DNA of 64,000 nucleotides, from contig JAFYYW010000018.1 in the NCBI GenBank assembly GCA_017548985.1, forward strand, positions 124,001 to 188,000. Direction: 5' to 3'. Positions within the stretch are counted from its first letter, which is position 1; each line of letters starts with the position of its first letter. The DNA comes from Bacteroidales bacterium (GTDB taxonomy: Bacteria > Bacteroidota > Bacteroidia > Bacteroidales > UBA932). A program made the translations under genes and the position numbers. Of the stretch, positions 8,188 through 18,348 are shown one piece after another. The notes below the pieces were generated by a model. It had not been told where the DNA came from. It did not search any database and saw nothing but the letters and a program-made list of their open reading frames with translations.

Positions 8188-11073
8188 CTATCTTCCGCAA
8201 ATCATTTTGAAATCACAATAGGAGCAGGTATCCTCGTCAGAGGTACGGCTCCACGGCAGGGAGACATCCTTCATTTCGGCCAAAAGACTGTGGAGCCTTT
8301 CCATCATTTCGTCTTTGAATTCCACGCACATCGGGACATTTTTGACTTCCTCCTTGAAAAGCTTCGCAGGCTGGTAGACGGAGTTGATTATTACCTTGTC
8401 TTTCAGCTCAGGGTCATTGAGGACCATGATGTCATAAATGAACATCTGGAGCGCGATTTTCGGGCGGTCTTTGTTGCTTTCCCCGAATATCAAGGAGACG
8501 ACTCCCGGAGCGGTGACAGGGGTGATGTCCACGTCTTTATCCCCCACCTTCCCGGTCTTGTAGTCGATAATCCTCACCTCACCGGGCAGGAAGCTGTCCA
8601 TCCTGTCGATGTAGCCCTCGAACTTGAATCCGTCTATCTCCGTGGAAACCTTCCTCTCCAGCCCCAACACCCGGAACGAATCGACTCCCAACTTCTCCAT
8701 CAGTTCCTTGTCCCTGCGGAGGGTCTTCATCACATATTGGACGATAACATTCTCATACACAAGGTTCCTGCCCGTCACTTCGAGGGTGCGGAGCTGGGAC
8801 ATGATAAGGCTTCTGACCCTCCGCTTGATGTCGGATTTGCGGCCAAGCCAAGAGGTGATGTATTCCTTCGTGATCTCTTTAAGGGCGCCGGGGAAGGTGG
8901 CGTTCAGCCTCTTGTCGCTGATGTCGTAGGAAGGATCCATCGCTCCATCGCCCATATATAGGGCTTGCATCGTGGTGTGGTAGACCTCACCGACGGTCCT
9001 GGCGTCCAGATCTTCCTCGACCTCGCTCTCCTCTTTGAGTCTTTCCACTTTCGAAAAATAGAACATGGCCGGGCAGTCGAGGTAGTTCTTCAGGGAGGAG
9101 GCCGAGAGGGAAACATCTTTCAACCTTTGTATATGTTCCTCTGTCTTAGGTATTTCCCTGGCAAACGACTCGATCTTGGCCTCCGCTTTCACGAAACTTC
9201 TCTTAAGAGGTAGGTTGTAGTGATATTCGAGCTGCTTGATAAAGCGGCTCTCCTCTCCACTCTTAAGACCTTCCGTGCGGGAGTCGTACACGAGAGTGAC
9301 TGTCTCAGCCCTTTGGATCATCCTGTAGAAGTAGTATGCCCAGATAGCGTCCTGGTACTCGTAGGTCGGAAGGCCGAACCCCCTGCGAAGCTCTGGCGGG
9401 ATAAAAGAGGAACTGACGCTGCGACGAGGGAATACCCCTTCATTGCAAGACAGTATCACCAGATGCTTGAAGTCCAAAGCCCTGGTCTCGAGAGGCCCCA
9501 TAATCTGGAGCCCTTTCAGAGGCTCCCCGTTGAAAGGAACCGACATGGGGCCGAGGATCTGGTCCAGCAACCTGAAGTAGGTGGCGGGAAGAACCTCAAG
9601 GTCATTCTCTTCCAATTGGTTGATCCCGGAATACGCTTTCTTGCAGAACTCCAGCTCAATGGCCATGTCCGGTGCCTTCGCCATAGCCGCAGCCAAGCCT
9701 CGGATCAAGGCTTTCTGGTACTCGGCGATGGCCTTGATCTGTTTTTTGTCCGCTGATCTGAGATCTTTCGCGACCGGACGGAAAACCAAGTCGAGAAGCG
9801 GTGTGCCTCCAAGCTCGGACTCCGGGATGTAGTATTTCGCCTGTTTTTTCACTTCGGCGACCTTCCTGAGGGTCTCATCGTCTCCGCGGGTTATCTCCTT
9901 GAAGAGACCTGAGGCGAAAACAGACCAAACCTGGTTGTGGTAGAAATACCACTGGCCATCCTTCTGTCGCAGGTGCGTTTGCATGGCGGAAACCAATCCC
10001 AGGAAATCATAAATCGAGCTTCCCTTGATAGGATAGCCCATCGTCACGTTGATATCCCTGATGTTGGGCGGGATAGAGTTCAGCACAGGGAGCAATAGAC
10101 TCTCATCCGGCAGGATCACCGCGCGATCCTCATCTACTAATAACGAAGTGAGCAATTTGGCCTGGCCTGCGGCCGAAGGGACGCTGACAACCTCGATGTC
10201 AGGAACCTGGAGATTACCATCGTCCAGGGGAAAAGCCTGTCCGAACTCTTCCAGATTCCTGGTCATGAACAAGGAGGCATTATTGCGGGGATCCTTGAGC
10301 ATATCTGAGGAGAAGTCCCAGCAGAAGGCGGCCAGGCCGGCCGAGCGCATTTTCCTCAAGACAGTCCTCTCGCACTCATTAAGGGCGTTGAGCCCCACGA
10401 AAACATATTCCCTGCCTTCTCCTTCCACCGACGCCAGCACATCGGCTACCGACTCTTCCCTGAGTCTCTCCGCCAGATTCCTGTAGGCCATGCCCTCGTA
10501 GGCCATGCCTTTGGATGTGAGGCGCTTCCGGAAACCTTTGTAGAGGGGAAGGAGGATATTCCATATTCGCAGGAACCTGTCTTTGACGGATCCGGACTCT
10601 TTCCCGACATTCTCTTTGAAGTGCCTGGAGAAGCTCTCCAGGGCTTTTCGCTGGTTTTCGGTGAGGTAGGAAAAGGTGTCCTGGATATCCTTGAACTCCT
10701 TGACGTTGGTGAAAAGCCTGTCCGGGCTGACAAGGTACTTGTCAATATCGTCAAAGTCTCCGAGGATCACGTCTCCCCAGAAAATGAACTCATCCAGTGG
10801 CTCGGCCTCTTTGTGGACATCCTTGTAACAAGCATACAACTCGAGAAGGAGGGTTACCCTGTCGCTGGCCTGTGTGCCGGAGACTTTGTAGAAGAAATCG
10901 TTGATGGTCAACAGCTCCGGAGCGACAATCGGCCTTCCGGTGGAAGCCACCGCATCACTCAGGTACTTCTTGAAGAAGACCTGGCTACGGCGGTTGGGGA
11001 ACACGAAGACCTTCGAGGAGATGTCCTTCCCGGCCAGATATCGCAGCGCTACTTGTTTGAGGAATGGGGTCAT
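8188..11073 (-). CDS. addB: AddB-like PD-(D/E)XK nuclease subunit
   Basis: 961 residues. The N-terminus has VFPNRRSQVFF in place of the ATP-binding start; I see no Walker A motif, so this subunit is probably a non-motor helicase-like scaffold. The C-terminal nuclease domain has the GYIDRMD block and IIDYKTGK (near residue 836). A Cys in YLDCPAMFYFSK (about 666) and three Cys at the end (TCSYCDFKMIC) fit the iron-sulfur staple known from AddB nucleases. It pairs with AddA directly downstream. The start is ATG at 11073, and the upstream region to rubrerythrin is a divergent promoter area. Confidence 0.9.
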   Translation of the reverse strand: MTPFLKQVALRYLAGKDISSKVFVFPNRRSQVFFKKYLSDAVASTGRPIVAPELLTINDFFYKVSGTQASDRVTLLLELYACYKDVHKEAEPLDEFIFWGDVILGDFDDIDKYLVSPDRLFTNVKEFKDIQDTFSYLTENQRKALESFSRHFKENVGKESGSVKDRFLRIWNILLPLYKGFRKRLTSKGMAYEGMAYRNLAERLREESVADVLASVEGEGREYVFVGLNALNECERTVLRKMRSAGLAAFCWDFSSDMLKDPRNNASLFMTRNLEEFGQAFPLDDGNLQVPDIEVVSVPSAAGQAKLLTSLLVDEDRAVILPDESLLLPVLNSIPPNIRDINVTMGYPIKGSSIYDFLGLVSAMQTHLRQKDGQWYFYHNQVWSVFASGLFKEITRGDDETLRKVAEVKKQAKYYIPESELGGTPLLDLVFRPVAKDLRSADKKQIKAIAEYQKALIRGLAAAMAKAPDMAIELEFCKKAYSGINQLEENDLEVLPATYFRLLDQILGPMSVPFNGEPLKGLQIMGPLETRALDFKHLVILSCNEGVFPRRSVSSSFIPPELRRGFGLPTYEYQDAIWAYYFYRMIQRAETVTLVYDSRTEGLKSGEESRFIKQLEYHYNLPLKRSFVKAEAKIESFAREIPKTEEHIQRLKDVSLSASSLKNYLDCPAMFYFSKVERLKEESEVEEDLDARTVGEVYHTTMQALYMGDGAMDPSYDISDKRLNATFPGALKEITKEYITSWLGRKSDIKRRVRSLIMSQLRTLEVTGRNLVYENVIVQYVMKTLRRDKELMEKLGVDSFRVLGLERKVSTEIDGFKFEGYIDRMDSFLPGEVRIIDYKTGKVGDKDVDITPVTAPGVVSLIFGESNKDRPKIALQMFIYDIMVLNDPELKDKVIINSVYQPAKLFKEEVKNVPMCVEFKDEMMERLHSLLAEMKDVSLPWSRTSDEDTCSYCDFKMICGR

Positions 11074-11173
11074 ATAATCTATAGTCCTACTAATATACGC
11101 GAAATTAACCTATCGGCAAAGATAAACTCATAATGTGCCAGATCAGGGTACAATGAAAACCGGAAATGTTTTT

Positions 11174-11181
11174 TATATTTG
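11174..11181 (+). promoter_or_regulatory. -7 promoter box of rubrerythrin
   Basis: TATATTTG fits the Bacteroidota -7 consensus TAnnTTTG and lies 19 bp before the ATG at 11201, giving a very short leader. It likely drives rubrerythrin and possibly nanA and the symporter downstream. Confidence 0.6.
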
Positions 11182-11200
11182 TGAAAACACTTTTATCATT

Positions 11201-11755
11201 ATGAAAAAGAAATTCAGATGTTTAGTTTGCGGGTACGTCTATGAGGGCGAGAACCCGCCGGAGCGTTGCCCTCAGTGTAAGGCTCCCGCTAGCAAATTTG
11301 TCGAGATAAAGGACGAGGCCGGCAAACCCCAGTGGGCTTGCGAACACCACATCGGCGACGGTAAAGTCGAGGATGAGGAGATACTCCAGGGACTCAGGGA
11401 TCATTTCAACGGTGAATGCTCCGAGGTGGGTATGTACCTTGCCATGAGCCGCCAGGCCGAGAGGGAAGGCTTCCCCGAGATCGCGGACGCTTTCAAGCGC
11501 TATGCTTTTGAGGAGGCGGATCATGCCTCAAAGTTCGCCGAGCTTCTGGGAGAGGTCGTTTGGGACACCAAGACCAACCTCGAGAAACGTTATCAGGCTG
11601 AGGCTGGCGCTTGCGAAGGTAAGCTCGCCATCGCCACAAGGGCTAAGCAACTCGGCTATGACGCCATCCATGACACTGTACATGAAATGGCTAAGGATGA
11701 GGCCCGCCACGGCGCCGGTTTTTATGGTCTTCTTCAGCGCTATTTCGGGAAGTAG
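11201..11755 (+). CDS. rbr: Reverse-type rubrerythrin
   Basis: 184 residues from the ATG at 11201. An N-terminal rubredoxin-like domain carries CLVCGYVY and CPQC (residues 7-27), followed by the four-helix ferritin-like domain with E-x-x-E/H pairs ([26 protein letters not shown]). This order, rubredoxin first, defines reverse rubrerythrins, which reduce hydrogen peroxide with NAD(P)H-derived electrons in anaerobes. The role is cytosolic peroxide defence. The next gene, nanA, starts 6 bases after the stop, so the two may share a transcript, although the functions differ. Confidence 0.93.
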   Translation: MKKKFRCLVCGYVYEGENPPERCPQCKAPASKFVEIKDEAGKPQWACEHHIGDGKVEDEEILQGLRDHFNGECSEVGMYLAMSRQAEREGFPEIADAFKRYAFEEADHASKFAELLGEVVWDTKTNLEKRYQAEAGACEGKLAIATRAKQLGYDAIHDTVHEMAKDEARHGAGFYGLLQRYFGK

Positions 11756-11761
11756 CTGGAT

Positions 11762-12673
11762 ATGAATAAGATAAAAGGTCTGATCTGCGCACCGTTCACG
11801 GCGTTCGATGCGCAGGGTAGTGTTGATTTGTCCAAGGTCCCCCTTCAGGCGAGGTTTTATAAGGACAACGGGGTGTCCGGGGTGTTCGCCTGCGGTACCA
11901 CTGGTGAGGGATCGTCCCTCACCATGTCCGAGAAAAAAGCTCTGTTCAAAGAGTGGGCGGGACAAAGGAGCGAAGGATTCGCCGTTATTGGTTTCCTCGG
12001 CGGTACAAGCCTGGAGGATTGCAAGGATCTCGCGAGATTCGCCAGTGAGGTCGGCCTGGACGCTGTCGCAATGACAGCTCCTTATTACCAGCGCCCCGCC
12101 TCCGTCAAGGATTTGGCACTGGCTGTGGCGGAGGTGGCGTCTGCGGTTCCTGACATGCCGTTCTTTTTTTACCATATCCCGATTCTCACAAAGGTATCTT
12201 TCCCGATGATCCGGTTCTTGGAGATTGTGGACGGGTTGATTCCCAACTTCGCCGGGATCAAGTACACGGACGAGAACATGATGGACTACCATCTGTGTCT
12301 GGAGTATGGTAACCATAAGTACAATATCATGTGGGGAAGGGACGAGATGCTCCTCGAGGCCCTGTCCATAGGGGGCAGGACATTTGTCGGCAGCACTTAT
12401 GGTTATATGGCTCCTGTATATAACGCTATCACAGAGGCGTTTGACGCCGGGGATATGGCCAAGGCGGCTTCTCTCCAGTTCGAGGCCGTGAAGCTGATAA
12501 CACTGTTGGACAAGTATGGCAGCGGATGCGGCAAAGCGTTCATGAAGGCGGCCGGGTTGGATCTCGGCCCTTGCCGCAGGCCGCTCAACACAATGGATGA
12601 TGACAAGTATAAGGCTTTCCTCGAGGAATTGACCGGAACAGTGTTCGAAGAGTTCAAGAATATATTCAAATAA
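11762..12673 (+). CDS. nanA: N-acetylneuraminate lyase
   Basis: 303 residues, the usual length. A DapA/NAL TIM barrel: GTTGEG (about residues 44-49) binds the pyruvate carboxylate, Tyr in FFYHIP (about 137) and the Schiff-base Lys in GIKYTD (about 166) are present. Assignment to lyase rather than dihydrodipicolinate synthase rests on the F-F-Y-H-I-P context and the immediate link to a kelch/SSS fusion. It would cleave N-acetylneuraminate to N-acetylmannosamine and pyruvate in the cytosol. The stop abuts the start of the symporter gene, so the two are co-translated. A sialate O-acetylesterase at 57.7 kb completes part of the pathway. Confidence 0.9.
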   Translation: MNKIKGLICAPFTAFDAQGSVDLSKVPLQARFYKDNGVSGVFACGTTGEGSSLTMSEKKALFKEWAGQRSEGFAVIGFLGGTSLEDCKDLARFASEVGLDAVAMTAPYYQRPASVKDLALAVAEVASAVPDMPFFFYHIPILTKVSFPMIRFLEIVDGLIPNFAGIKYTDENMMDYHLCLEYGNHKYNIMWGRDEMLLEALSIGGRTFVGSTYGYMAPVYNAITEAFDAGDMAKAASLQFEAVKLITLLDKYGSGCGKAFMKAAGLDLGPCRRPLNTMDDDKYKAFLEELTGTVFEEFKNIFK

Positions 12674-15199
12674 ATGAACCGTAGCCTGGCATTCCTTACC
12701 GCCTTGCTGGCTATCCTGGTCTCCTGCTCGTCTTCCAGACAGGCGGGAGACCATGGGAATAGCGGTCTTGCTCTCACCAGTGTCGAAGACCTTGTGTGGG
12801 ATTCGACAGTTCTCCCTCCATCCCCGTCTGATACCGCCGCCAATCTTGGGCTCGCTGGAGTCTATGCCGGAATGATAGGGGACCGCCTTGTGGTCGCCGG
12901 TGGAGCGAATTTCCCGGATGGCCTTCCTTCCGCAGGAGGCCCCAAGGTCTGGTACTCAGATGTTTACATCCAGAATCCAGAAACCGGATGGCGATGCTGG
13001 CCAGGCGCTTTGGGGAAGGAATCCGCTTATGGTGTCACTATTCCTCACGATGGGGGGCTTCTCCTGATTGGGGGATGCCGGGCCGAGGAGTGTCTGTCCG
13101 AGATCCGTTTCTTGAGGCTGGATCCGGACGGCAATCCTATAGTTGAGGATTGGGGGTCCCTTCCGCTCCCGCTGTCCAATATGGCGGGCGGGCAGATCGG
13201 CTCCCAGGTCTATCTGGCTGGCGGAATATCCTCTATGGGAGCTGATCAGGAGGCTTTGGACGTGTTCCTCCGCGTCGATCTCAAGACCAGACAGACTAAG
13301 ACCCTTCCGTGGCCGGATGCCCCGGCCAGGGCTTTCGCGGTCGGAGTTGTGCAGAGCGATGGGTTGGACAATTGCTTTTACTTGTTCAGCGGAAGGAATT
13401 ACCAGGGGGACTCTCCCTGGCAAGTCCTTGACGATGGATGGGCTTGGAACCCGCGCCTGGGAGAATGGAAGTCTGTCAAGGGTGATTTCCCGGTCATGGC
13501 TGGCTGCGCTGTCCCGTTCGGAACGAACCATATCTTGTTCGCCGGTGGCAGAAGTGAGGATCCATCTATCCCGGATAATGTCCTTAGGCTTTATCATACA
13601 GTCACTTCCACGATGCTGACCGTACCGGTCGAAGACCAGGTCCTGCCTGTCACGACCAGTATCCTGAGAGATGGTGACTCGTTCATCATCTGCAGCGGCG
13701 AGGTGGCTCCGGGAGTTCGGACTCCCGTAATATTAAGAGGGGAGATCAAAAGTCATATCAGGAGGATGGGATGGCTGGATATCGTTGTGATATTCCTTTA
13801 TTTCGCCGTCCTCGCCTGGATGGGATGGTTCTTCTCCAAACGGCAGAAAAGCACCGATGACTACTTCAAGGGCGGTGGCAGGATTCCCTGGCCTATAGTG
13901 GGCTTGAGCATATTCGGGACCACTTTGTCCGCCATAACTTTCATGTCCATCCCGGCGAAGACTTACGCTACTGACTGGAGCTACCTGCTGTTCAATTTCG
14001 GGATTGTGCTGGTGGTGCCGTTCATCACCCTCCTTTTCATCCCCAAATTCAGGAGCCTCGGTGTGACTACCGCCTATGAATATCTCGAGAGGCGTTTCAG
14101 TCCCTTCGTCAGGATCCTATGCAGTTTGTCGTTCATCTTATACCAGGTTGGGAGGATGGGTGTCGTGTTGCTGCTGCCCTCCATAGCCCTGAATATCGTG
14201 ACGGGTTTTGACATTTTCGCTTGCATAGCGTTGATGGGCGTCCTGGCGCTCGTGTACACATATATGGGTGGAATCGAGGCTGTCGCCTGGACTGACGCCC
14301 TTCAGGTGGTGGTCCTGATCGGAGCCGCGCTCGCCGTCGTTTTCAGTATAGCCGGGGCCACTCCCGGTTCCTTCCCGGCCCTTGTCTCGACAGCCGCCGC
14401 CGACGGTAAATTCTCTCTCGGATCACTTCACTTCGACCTTCGGCAGACCACTGTGTGGACAGTGCTGATAGCCACTGTGTTCACGAATATCACCACCTAT
14501 GGGACTGACCAGACTGTCGTGCAGCGGTATTTGACCACCAGCACAGAGAAGCAGGCCCGTAAGAGCGTCTATACCAACGCCTTCCTGAGTGTTCCCGCGA
14601 CCTTGCTATTCTTCTTCGTAGGCACCGCGATTTATGTTTTCTTCAAGACGCATCCTTCGGAACTGAGCATGGGAGTCAACGATCCTGACGCCATTCTCCC
14701 GTGGTACGTCAGCCTCCACATACCCACCGGGGCGCTCGGCCTGGTGATCGCCGGCATTTTCGCCGCGGCGATGTCGACCCTGAGCGCGTCGATGAACTCC
14801 GCCGCGACCGCTTATGTGACCGATATCCATTCCAAGCTGAGGAATGAGAGGGCCTCACTGAAGACCGCTAAGACAGCAACCCTCCTGATCGGTGCGATCG
14901 GTATATGTTTCGCTCTTATGATGGCGACCTGGGATGTGAAATCCCTCTGGGATGAGTTCTCCAAGATTCTCGGCATTTTGCTCGGCGGGCTCGGCGGGCT
15001 CTTCCTTCTCGGTTTCCTATGCCCGAAAGCGAATTCGACAGGTGCTGTCGCCGGGCTTCTGACCGGTGTGGCTGTCCAATTGGTCGTCACCAGGTTCCAG
15101 ATGGTCCATCTGCTCCTTTACTCTTCAGTCGGGTTTGTGACATGCTTTGTCATCGGCTTAGTGGTCAGCATCATATTCCCTCAGAAGGAAAATGGCTAA
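12674..15199 (+). CDS. Kelch mutarotase-like domain fused to SSS-family symporter
   Basis: 841 residues. A signal sequence with a lipobox-like end (AILVSC) precedes a kelch beta-propeller of the cyclically permuted mutarotase type (about residues 30-355), with repeats such as GLAGVYAG, LVVAGGANFPDG and LFSGRNYQGD. From about residue 363 a sodium:solute symporter with 13 or so membrane helices follows (STDDYFKGGGRIPWP, TYMGGIEAVAWTD, TNITTYGTDQ). The propeller would sit in the periplasm, catalyse sialic-acid anomerisation (NanM-like) and feed the transporter. It starts on the base after the nanA stop. The substrate sialic acid is inferred from that neighbour. Confidence 0.88.
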   Translation: MNRSLAFLTALLAILVSCSSSRQAGDHGNSGLALTSVEDLVWDSTVLPPSPSDTAANLGLAGVYAGMIGDRLVVAGGANFPDGLPSAGGPKVWYSDVYIQNPETGWRCWPGALGKESAYGVTIPHDGGLLLIGGCRAEECLSEIRFLRLDPDGNPIVEDWGSLPLPLSNMAGGQIGSQVYLAGGISSMGADQEALDVFLRVDLKTRQTKTLPWPDAPARAFAVGVVQSDGLDNCFYLFSGRNYQGDSPWQVLDDGWAWNPRLGEWKSVKGDFPVMAGCAVPFGTNHILFAGGRSEDPSIPDNVLRLYHTVTSTMLTVPVEDQVLPVTTSILRDGDSFIICSGEVAPGVRTPVILRGEIKSHIRRMGWLDIVVIFLYFAVLAWMGWFFSKRQKSTDDYFKGGGRIPWPIVGLSIFGTTLSAITFMSIPAKTYATDWSYLLFNFGIVLVVPFITLLFIPKFRSLGVTTAYEYLERRFSPFVRILCSLSFILYQVGRMGVVLLLPSIALNIVTGFDIFACIALMGVLALVYTYMGGIEAVAWTDALQVVVLIGAALAVVFSIAGATPGSFPALVSTAAADGKFSLGSLHFDLRQTTVWTVLIATVFTNITTYGTDQTVVQRYLTTSTEKQARKSVYTNAFLSVPATLLFFFVGTAIYVFFKTHPSELSMGVNDPDAILPWYVSLHIPTGALGLVIAGIFAAAMSTLSASMNSAATAYVTDIHSKLRNERASLKTAKTATLLIGAIGICFALMMATWDVKSLWDEFSKILGILLGGLGGLFLLGFLCPKANSTGAVAGLLTGVAVQLVVTRFQMVHLLLYSSVGFVTCFVIGLVVSIIFPQKENG

Positions 15200-15214
15200 G
15201 CGGCTTTTTTTTCT

Positions 15215-15222
15215 TATATTCG
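15215..15222 (+). promoter_or_regulatory. Probable -7 promoter box before DUF4290 gene
   Basis: TATATTCG resembles the TAnnTTTG consensus with one mismatch and follows a T-run after the symporter stop. It would start the DUF4290-ftsK-lolA unit with a leader of about 10 nt. Confidence 0.4.
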
Positions 15223-15235
15223 CGAAATAGACTTT

Positions 15236-15904
15236 ATGTGTATGGAAGCTAACAACAACTCTATAAAGCTTTATTACAACACTGAGAGGGAGAAACTCCA
15301 GATGCCGGAGTATGGCCGTAATGTGCTGATTATGGTCGAGCAGCTTAAGGCTATCCCTGACAGGGACAAGCGCAGCGAGCAGGCCCGGGCTGTGGTGAAG
15401 GTCATGGAGACCCTTAACCCGCAGGTACACCAGCAGGAAAACTATGAGCAGAAGCTCTGGGACCATCTCTACATGATCGCCGGTTACGACCTTGATATCG
15501 ACTCCCCGTATCCGGCCCCTCTCCCTGAGGCGAAGGCCGCCCGTCCTATGGTCATTCCTCTGGACAAGGCTCCTGTGAAGGCCAATCATTATGGCCGCAA
15601 TATCGAGAGCATAATCGACCTTATCGCGGGGGAACCGGAAGGAGAGGTCAAGACAAGCATGATCCGCTCCCTGGCCATATACATGCGTCAGCAGTATCTG
15701 ATTTGGAACAAGGACAGTGTCGCCGACGAGACTATATTCTCGGATATAGAGAAACTCTCTGACTACAGGATAAAGGTTCCCGAGGGAATAGAGTTGGGCA
15801 AGGTCTCGGGTGACTCCAATTTCAACCGTCCGGGCTTAAACCTCGGCATGAACGGCCAGAACCGGAAGGGAGGCAAGAAAAATAACAGGAAAAACAGGAA
15901 ATAG
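15236..15904 (+). CDS. DUF4290 family protein
   Basis: 222 residues. The family core (YYNTEREKLQMPEYGRN at about 13-29, then ENYEQKLWDHLYMIAGYDLD) and the repeat-like NHYGRNIESIIDLIA are characteristic of DUF4290, found almost only in Bacteroidota. The protein is helical and cytosolic with a Gly/Asn/Lys-rich basic tail that could bind nucleic acid. ATG codons at 15236 and 15242 are both possible starts. It lies 2 bases before ftsK, a common neighbour arrangement, suggesting a link to division or chromosome segregation. No biochemical role is known. Confidence 0.85.
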   Translation: MCMEANNNSIKLYYNTEREKLQMPEYGRNVLIMVEQLKAIPDRDKRSEQARAVVKVMETLNPQVHQQENYEQKLWDHLYMIAGYDLDIDSPYPAPLPEAKAARPMVIPLDKAPVKANHYGRNIESIIDLIAGEPEGEVKTSMIRSLAIYMRQQYLIWNKDSVADETIFSDIEKLSDYRIKVPEGIELGKVSGDSNFNRPGLNLGMNGQNRKGGKKNNRKNRK

Positions 15905-15906
15905 CT

Positions 15907-18312
15907 ATGCGCAGGTTGTGGAGAGACATGGATGATGACGACAAGACGAGACTGGTAAAGACCACCGGCCTCATCGTGGCGGCATTCACGCTGTTCACTC
16001 TTCTCGCCACTCTGTCCTATTTCTTCACGTGGAAAGTGGATCAGAGCGCGCTGGCGGCCCCGGTTGCTGACCAGTCAGTGAAAATCAGCAATTTCGCTGG
16101 CAAGTTAGGATACAAGTGGGCCAATCTCCTGGTACGTGAGTGGTTCGGTCTCGGCAGTCTGGCGTTGGTGCTGATCCTTTTCGCGGTGTCAGCCCGTTTG
16201 CTCCTCCAGAGGTGGCATTATTCTATGACCCGGACAATCCTTCTCACTGTCTCCGGAGCCCTTGTCGCCTCGTTCCTTCTGGCGTTCATATCCGATTTGG
16301 CCGGTTGGGGCAATGTGTTTGGCGGAGGACTCGGAGGCGAGTGCGGCGAGACTGTGGTCAGCTGGTCCCGCAACCTTTTCGGTTCCATTTTAACCGCCAT
16401 TTTGCTCTTGCTTCTTCTGGCCCTTTGGCTTTTCTTCGCCAGCGACAAGTTCCGCCTATGGCTAGACTCACTGGGTGCTCCTAATCCTCCGGAAGTTCCG
16501 GGATTTGTCGATGATCCGGTCACGCCACAGCCCATCGTCCGTACTCGGCCGCAGCGTGGCGAGGACGGATTCGTCCAAGGGCATGTGACAGACCGTCCGG
16601 AAGTCAAACCGGAAGTCAAACCAGAAGTCAGACCGGAAGTCAAACAAGAGGTTAAGCCAGTAGATAAGCCCGTGGATAAACCGGAAGATAAACCCTTGGA
16701 GATTATCAAGGGTGAAGAATTGTCCACTGAGATCACGCAAGAGCTGGAGCCGATCAATGTCAGGGATGAGCTTCCGAGGTATGAGTTCCCTTCACTGGAG
16801 TTGCTGGAGGAATATGCCACAGGCCGTCATGAGGTGTCTGAGGAAGAGTTGGCCAGGAACAACAACAAGATCCGGGCGACTCTTGAGAATTACCGTATCC
16901 AGATAAACGATGTCAAAGCCATCGTCGGGCCGACTGTGACACTGTACAAGGTTTATCCTGCTCCGGGAGTCAAGATCGCCGAGATAAAGAAGCTGCAGGA
17001 GGATATCGGAATGTACCTCCACGCCAGGGGAGTACGTGTTGTCACGCTGACTGACTCTGTGGGTATCGAGGTGGCTAATGACAAGCCTTCCATCGTGCCG
17101 ATGCGGGCTGTCCTGAATGATAACGCTTTCAGGGAGAGCAAGGCGGAGTTGCCTATCGCTATCGGTTACACAATCCATCAGAAAGTAAAGGTCTTTGACC
17201 TGGCTGATGCTCCACACCTTCTCGTGGCCGGAGCCACGAAGCAGGGTAAGTCGGTGGGACTGAACGCCATGGTAGCGTCATTGCTGTATTCAAAGCATCC
17301 TTCGGAGCTGAAGTTCGTATTCATCGATCCGAAGATGGTCGAGTTCTCACACTATGGCCGTCTGCTTCATCATTACCTGGCGGTCATGCCATGCAATGAC
17401 GAGAGGGATGAGCAGGAGAACGCCATCGTCAAGAAATCCGACAAGGCCGAGAAGGTCCTGAAGGCTCTCGTGGCCGAGATGGAGCAGCGCTATGAATTGC
17501 TGAGCAAGGCTTATGTGCCTAATATCAAGCAATATAACGAGAAATTCAAGGAGCGTCATCTTCTTCCTACAGATGGCCACAGGTTCCTGCCCTATATTGT
17601 GACTATAGTTGATGAGTACGCCGACTTGACAATGTCTGTTGGCGGTGGTGGAGACGCCAAAGCCATGGCAAGGAGTGTCTCGACATCCATCATCCGTCTC
17701 GCCCAGAAGGGTAGGGCGGCCGGTATCCACATAGTTCTGGCGACCCAAAGACCTTCGGTTGACGTCATCACTGGTCTGATCAAGGCTAACTTCCCGACCA
17801 GGATCGCATTCAGGGTTATTTCCAGGATCGACTCTTCCACTATCCTTGATTCTCCCGGAGCCGAGAAACTTATCGGTAGGGGCGACATGCTGTACTATGC
17901 CGGAGTCGAGATGGAGAGGGTCCAGTGCGCTCTGATTGACAGCGAGGAGATCAGCAAACTGACTGAGTTCATCGGTGCTCAGCAGGGTTACAAGAAGAGC
18001 TACAACACCCCTTATTACCTGCCGGATGTCGAGGAGTCCACGGAGGATGGATCCGGAGGGCTGGTTGACATGAAGAATCTGGATGAGCGTTTCGAGGAGG
18101 CGGCCAGGATGATCGTCATGAACCAGCGCGGCTCCACTTCCGATCTCCAGAGACGTTTGGGAATGGGGTATGCCAAGGCCGGTCGTGTCATGGACCAGCT
18201 CGAGGCGGCCGGAGTCGTCGGGCCTCAATCCGGATCAAAGCCCAGGGAGGTCCTGATAGGCAGCCTTGATGAGCTGGAAAAGGTCCTGGAGGCCTTCAGG
18301 AACCAGCAGTAG
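15907..18312 (+). CDS. ftsK: DNA translocase FtsK
   Basis: 801 residues. Four membrane helices lie in the first 190 residues, then a Pro/Glu/Val/Lys-rich linker of P-E-V-K type repeats (about 230-265), then the RecA-like motor: Walker A GATKQGKSVG (about 441-450) and Walker B in TIVDEYADL. The ATQRPSVDVITG motif follows, and a C-terminal winged-helix gamma domain (NQRGSTSDLQRRLGMGYAKA) recognises polar DNA motifs. It pumps chromosome DNA at the division septum and activates XerCD at dif. It follows DUF4290 by 2 bases and precedes lolA by 36. Confidence 0.96.
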   Translation: MRRLWRDMDDDDKTRLVKTTGLIVAAFTLFTLLATLSYFFTWKVDQSALAAPVADQSVKISNFAGKLGYKWANLLVREWFGLGSLALVLILFAVSARLLLQRWHYSMTRTILLTVSGALVASFLLAFISDLAGWGNVFGGGLGGECGETVVSWSRNLFGSILTAILLLLLLALWLFFASDKFRLWLDSLGAPNPPEVPGFVDDPVTPQPIVRTRPQRGEDGFVQGHVTDRPEVKPEVKPEVRPEVKQEVKPVDKPVDKPEDKPLEIIKGEELSTEITQELEPINVRDELPRYEFPSLELLEEYATGRHEVSEEELARNNNKIRATLENYRIQINDVKAIVGPTVTLYKVYPAPGVKIAEIKKLQEDIGMYLHARGVRVVTLTDSVGIEVANDKPSIVPMRAVLNDNAFRESKAELPIAIGYTIHQKVKVFDLADAPHLLVAGATKQGKSVGLNAMVASLLYSKHPSELKFVFIDPKMVEFSHYGRLLHHYLAVMPCNDERDEQENAIVKKSDKAEKVLKALVAEMEQRYELLSKAYVPNIKQYNEKFKERHLLPTDGHRFLPYIVTIVDEYADLTMSVGGGGDAKAMARSVSTSIIRLAQKGRAAGIHIVLATQRPSVDVITGLIKANFPTRIAFRVISRIDSSTILDSPGAEKLIGRGDMLYYAGVEMERVQCALIDSEEISKLTEFIGAQQGYKKSYNTPYYLPDVEESTEDGSGGLVDMKNLDERFEEAARMIVMNQRGSTSDLQRRLGMGYAKAGRVMDQLEAAGVVGPQSGSKPREVLIGSLDELEKVLEAFRNQQ

Positions 18313-18348
18313 GTTTCTGGCACAACTTGTGCAATCTTGTGTCATATC

